Assembly (NCBI GenBank): GCA_021156365.1 | Contig: JAJNDK010000006.1 | Location: 310,001 to 374,000, forward strand | Origin: Bacteroidota bacterium | GTDB taxonomy: Bacteria > Bacteroidota > Bacteroidia > B-17B0 > Aurantibacillaceae | Length of the DNA stretch: 64,000 nucleotides | Reading direction: 5' to 3' | Part shown: one piece after another, positions 61,168 to 64,000 of the stretch | How the letters are laid out: every line of letters begins with the position of its first letter | How positions within the stretch are numbered: position 1 is the stretch's first letter | Translations under genes and position numbers: made by a program | Notes under the pieces: generated by a model | Told to the model about the DNA's origin: nothing | The model's input: the letters and a program-made list of their open reading frames with translations, nothing else | The model's database searches: none

Positions 61168-62628
61168 TTAATAAAATTTGATCGAAACATTTTGCTCCGA
61201 AACAACGGTGAATTTTTTCTCTGCTGTTTTTTCTGATTCCTGTTGTGTTTTCAGCCGGTATTCAGCCCTGTAATTTCCGGGTAAAAGGTAGACGATTTCG
61301 TTTACAGATTCGCTTTTTAAATTGCAAACCCATGTTAATTTTTTTCCTTCCTCGAGGTAAATGCTCCCGAAGCCTTCCGCTCCTTTATTGATAAGCACCT
61401 GACCGGAAGCGGGTATTTTGAGTGTATTGGTGGAGCTCTGTTTGATCTCTACATCCTGCATCTTTATACGGGGCAGGGTAAGGACTTCGATGTCGTAGAG
61501 GCCGGTGATGTATTTTTCGGTCTTGCCGATCTCCTGCACATTCAACGTATTCATTGTATTTTTCTTGCGTACGATGTAGTTAAAATTCTTAAAAGGATTG
61601 GTGCCCTGTATATCTATTTTCAGGAAGCCCTGCGGAGCGTCCAGCGGAATCATATTGTGGATTCCTTTTTCGAGTGTAATGTTTTCTTTGGTGAGCTCGG
61701 GGATGGTGTGTACGACCATTTTATAGGTGATCTCCGGATCGAGGATAAGTGTGTCGGGGTTGCCACGGTGATTGAGCGTGTGAACATAATCGTATTTGAT
61801 CTGTCCTGTTTTCTGATCGTAGAAGGTCATCGTCACATCTGTTTCCAGCGGCTTTTTGGCAGTGTTGTTGAGGTTCACCTGCACGGTGGTCTGGCTCAGG
61901 GCTTCTATCATAACCAGCTTCATCACATTTTTAAAATTCGCTTCGTTGCTTACATCGTAGAATTTTCCCATACAACCGAACACATCCGCAAACTTAACGT
62001 CGAGTCCCACACCGATCACAAATGGACGCAGGAAGATCCCTTTGCTTTGCAACGCTCTGGAAACGGCACAGGGATCGCCATTGCATTCTTCGATCCCGTC
62101 GGTGATGAGGATCACAATATTCCTGCAATTCTCTTTTTCGGGAAAATCCGCGGCGCATTGTTCAAGTGAGTAGGCTATAGGTGTCGTTCCGGTCGGAGCA
62201 AGCTTGTTGATACGGTCTTTTACTACTTTGGCATTGGTAGCCACGGGTGCGAAAGGTACCTCCAGTTTGGAATCTTCACAATTTCGGGTGGGGCGGAAAG
62301 GTGTCTGATGTCCGTAGCAGCGGAGCGCAATTTCCAGCTTGGGTGTTTTTTTTAGACTGTCCAGGAACTCTCCCATCAGTTTTTGGGCTATTTCCATTTT
62401 TACCCCGGAATTCCAGTTGCCATACATGCTGTAGGAATCATCGAAGATAAAAAGGATGCGTGTGGTAGCATCCGGATCGTATTTTTTGCCCTTCGTAAAA
62501 TCTTTGGTGTCGTTAACTTTTACTTGTCCCTGGTATTTTACCTGGGCATGAAAGCGTGAAACAAGCACAACGAGCAGCACAGCAAAAATCAGCTGCACGG
62601 GGCGTCGGGTGTTTTGTTTCTTCAGCAT
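61168..62628 (-). CDS. Secreted VWA domain protein
   Basis: This 486-residue protein has an N-terminal signal or anchor ([20 protein letters not shown]). A von Willebrand A domain follows (residues about 55-240): [15 protein letters not shown] is the metal site (D-x-S-x-S), [19 protein letters not shown] the threonine loop, and [18 protein letters not shown] the aspartate loop. The C-terminal half is beta-rich ([20 protein letters not shown] onward). It lies between the two transketolase genes and is unlikely to share their function. Its partner is unknown. Confidence 0.9.
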   Translation of the reverse strand: MLKKQNTRRPVQLIFAVLLVVLVSRFHAQVKYQGQVKVNDTKDFTKGKKYDPDATTRILFIFDDSYSMYGNWNSGVKMEIAQKLMGEFLDSLKKTPKLEIALRCYGHQTPFRPTRNCEDSKLEVPFAPVATNAKVVKDRINKLAPTGTTPIAYSLEQCAADFPEKENCRNIVILITDGIEECNGDPCAVSRALQSKGIFLRPFVIGVGLDVKFADVFGCMGKFYDVSNEANFKNVMKLVMIEALSQTTVQVNLNNTAKKPLETDVTMTFYDQKTGQIKYDYVHTLNHRGNPDTLILDPEITYKMVVHTIPELTKENITLEKGIHNMIPLDAPQGFLKIDIQGTNPFKNFNYIVRKKNTMNTLNVQEIGKTEKYITGLYDIEVLTLPRIKMQDVEIKQSSTNTLKIPASGQVLINKGAEGFGSIYLEEGKKLTWVCNLKSESVNEIVYLLPGNYRAEYRLKTQQESEKTAEKKFTVVSEQNVSIKFY

Positions 62629-62704
62629 GTTGTAAAAAATGAATCCCGGATATCAACACACAATCTGAACCGGAAATCGCAGGGATTCTTTGTTTTAACG
62701 TAAA

Positions 62705-63556
62705 TTAATAATCTTCTTCCGTACCGGTAATGAGCTGCGTCAGTGATTGAGCAAGCTGCTCATCATTCGGCGCTACTCCGTGCCATTTGTGTGAGCCCAT
62801 CATAAAATCGATGCCGGCGCCCATTTCGGTTTTCATAATGATAATAACCGGTTTTCCTTTGCCAGTCAATGCTTTGGCTTTATTCAGGCCTTCTATCACT
62901 GCGGCCATATCATTCCCTTGTTCGGTTTCCAGCACTTCCCAGCCAAAAGCAAGGAATTTGGCCCGCAGATCGCCGAGCGGAAGCACTTTATCCACATCGC
63001 CATCGATCTGGCGGCCATTATAATCGATCGTTGCAATATAATTATCCACCTTGTTGCCGGCAGCAAACATAGCCGCTTCCCAGATCTGGCCTTCCTGCAA
63101 TTCACCATCGCCATGCAGGGAGTATACGATAGATTGGTCTTTATTCAGCTTTTTCGCGAGGGCTGCGCCGATAGCCACACTCATGCCCTGGCCCAGGGAG
63201 CCGCTGGCAATACGTACGCCCGGCAGGTGCTCATGCGTGGTAGGATGCCCCTGCAGCCTTGAATTCAGTTTACGGAAAGTACTTAATTCGGATACCGGAA
63301 AATAACCGGAACGTGCTAAAACACTGTAGAATACGGGCGAAATATGGCCGTTGCTCAGGAAAAAGATGTCTTCACCGGTGCCGTCCATGTTCCATTTGTC
63401 GGGATGATGCTTCATGATCCCGAAATAAAGCGCTACCATGTATTCGGTACATCCCAGTGAGCCACCCGGATGGCCGGAATTAACAGCGTGGACCATCCTG
63501 ACAATATCCCTTCTTACCTGTGTGCAAATTTTTTGTAATTGCGCTGTATCCGCCAT
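62705..63556 (-). CDS. Transketolase, N-terminal subunit
   Basis: This 283-residue protein is the thiamine diphosphate-binding half: VNSGHPGGSLGCTEYMVALY, RLQGHPTTHEHLPGVRIASG, SLGQGMSVAIGAALAKKL, and the cofactor motif GDGELQEGQIWEAAMFA with the distal asparagine in DYNGRQIDGDVD. The end GSHKWHGVAPNDEQL is also typical. It is the first gene of the group that runs to the C-terminal subunit gene. A -7 box lies 18 bases upstream. Confidence 0.95.
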   Translation of the reverse strand: MADTAQLQKICTQVRRDIVRMVHAVNSGHPGGSLGCTEYMVALYFGIMKHHPDKWNMDGTGEDIFFLSNGHISPVFYSVLARSGYFPVSELSTFRKLNSRLQGHPTTHEHLPGVRIASGSLGQGMSVAIGAALAKKLNKDQSIVYSLHGDGELQEGQIWEAAMFAAGNKVDNYIATIDYNGRQIDGDVDKVLPLGDLRAKFLAFGWEVLETEQGNDMAAVIEGLNKAKALTGKGKPVIIIMKTEMGAGIDFMMGSHKWHGVAPNDEQLAQSLTQLITGTEEDY

Positions 63557-63573
63557 AAATAGTGAAGTTTTTG

Positions 63574-63581
63574 CAAAAGTA
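63574..63581 (-). promoter_or_regulatory. -7 promoter element for the transketolase gene group
   Basis: The reverse strand reads TACTTTTG, a full consensus match, 18 bases before the ATG. A short leader would result. Confidence 0.5.
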
Positions 63582-63687
63582 GTATTATTCGTTCGCCGGC
63601 TTTTCCCTTGTTAATAAAGAACTTATTATGTTAAAAACTCTGTTCATTCTGTCAGGTGAGGCAGGTTCAACAAGGCCTTGCCGTTCG

Positions 63688-63695
63688 TATATTTG
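63688..63695 (+). promoter_or_regulatory. -7 promoter element for ychF
   Basis: TATATTTG matches the consensus exactly and gives a leader of about 85 bases before the ychF start. No good -33 box is seen. Confidence 0.45.
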
Positions 63696-63787
63696 CAAGT
63701 TTTTAATTCGGTCAGAAATTCCGATATTTCCCGCCTCTTGCAGGGATCGATATCATAACGCTTTCTGACTAAAAAGTAACGAGAAAT

Positions 63788-64000
63788 ATGGCTTTAAAAT
63801 GTGGAATTGTGGGGTTGCCAAACGTTGGAAAATCAACCCTTTTTAATTGTTTAAGTAATGCAAAAGCACAGGCAGCGAACTTTCCGTTCTGTACGATCGA
63901 TCCGAATGTAGGAACGATCACGGTTCCGGACGAACGCCTGAACAAGCTGGCAGAATTTGTGAAACCGCAGAATATCCTGCCTACTACTGTAGAGATCGTT
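63788..64000 (+). CDS. ychF: Redox-regulated ATPase/GTPase YchF, N-terminal part (3' end outside window)
   Basis: The 71 residues seen begin [20 protein letters not shown], with the P-loop NVGKST, and continue [20 protein letters not shown] and [20 protein letters not shown]. This is the typical start of YchF/OLA1, a universally conserved Obg-like protein that prefers ATP and binds the ribosome. The gene runs off the right edge. Confidence 0.97.
   Translation, partial: MALKCGIVGLPNVGKSTLFNCLSNAKAQAANFPFCTIDPNVGTITVPDERLNKLAEFVKPQNILPTTVEIV

Overview
The window looks like a chromosomal segment of a member of the Bacteroidota, probably a Chitinophagia/Sphingobacteriia-type organism. The basis is a C-terminal type IX secretion sorting domain (stop near 41781), several promoters with the Bacteroidota -7 element TAnnTTTG, paired DUF1573 proteins, a TonB-dependent receptor, GTG/TTG starts without clear Shine-Dalgarno sequences, and a split transketolase. 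No rRNA, tRNA, CRISPR array, prophage or insertion sequence was recognised. The genus cannot be told from the sequence alone.

Left part (1-28 kb): after the tail of a Crp/Fnr regulator, yceI and a pirin gene comes a surface-glycan region. hddA and gmhA (heptose precursor enzymes) are separated by a RelE/ParE-type toxin-antitoxin pair. A long reverse-strand operon (14834 down to 5955) holds Wzm/Wzt ABC-exporter genes, a methyltransferase, a PhyH-type dioxygenase and the pseudaminic-acid genes pseB, pseC, pseF, a double GNAT protein and pseI. pseG, the UDP-sugar hydrolase, is not in the cluster. A KpsS-like protein with its own promoter follows. From 15030 a forward operon runs to 27969 with at least nine glycosyltransferase-type proteins, the FdtA/FdtB pair for a dTDP-3-amino-3,6-dideoxyhexose, a GT61 enzyme, an RgpF-like protein and an O-antigen ligase/polymerase. 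Together these would make, modify, export and ligate a pseudaminic-acid-containing surface polysaccharide.

Middle part (28-46 kb): small housekeeping and accessory genes (DCC protein, DinB, two DUF1573 proteins, SRPBCC proteins, a zinc metalloprotease, GNAT, DUF1801, a low-molecular-weight phosphatase) and a cysteine synthase gene destroyed by an internal deletion. Next is a signalling island on the reverse strand: a globin-like histidine kinase with an Rcp1-type response regulator, then a TonB-dependent receptor, YfiR, a CHASE8-HAMP histidine kinase and a receiver protein with a phospho-acceptor helix but no ATPase domain. It is followed by a T9SS-secreted protein, lipoproteins (one behind an FNR-like site) and a MEDS-domain sensor.

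Right part (46-64 kb): the most unusual gene encodes a 1115-residue DUF4157 protein, a type linked to extracellular contractile injection systems, with a long alanine-rich, charge-clustered tail resembling eukaryotic nuclear proteins. It is flanked by intergenic repeats, including a 207-208 bp tandem repeat. Then come a zinc-ribbon coiled-coil protein, RNase Y, ZapA with a long coiled-coil partner gene, a 1493-residue secreted protein, split transketolase genes with a VWA protein between them, and the start of ychF at the window edge.
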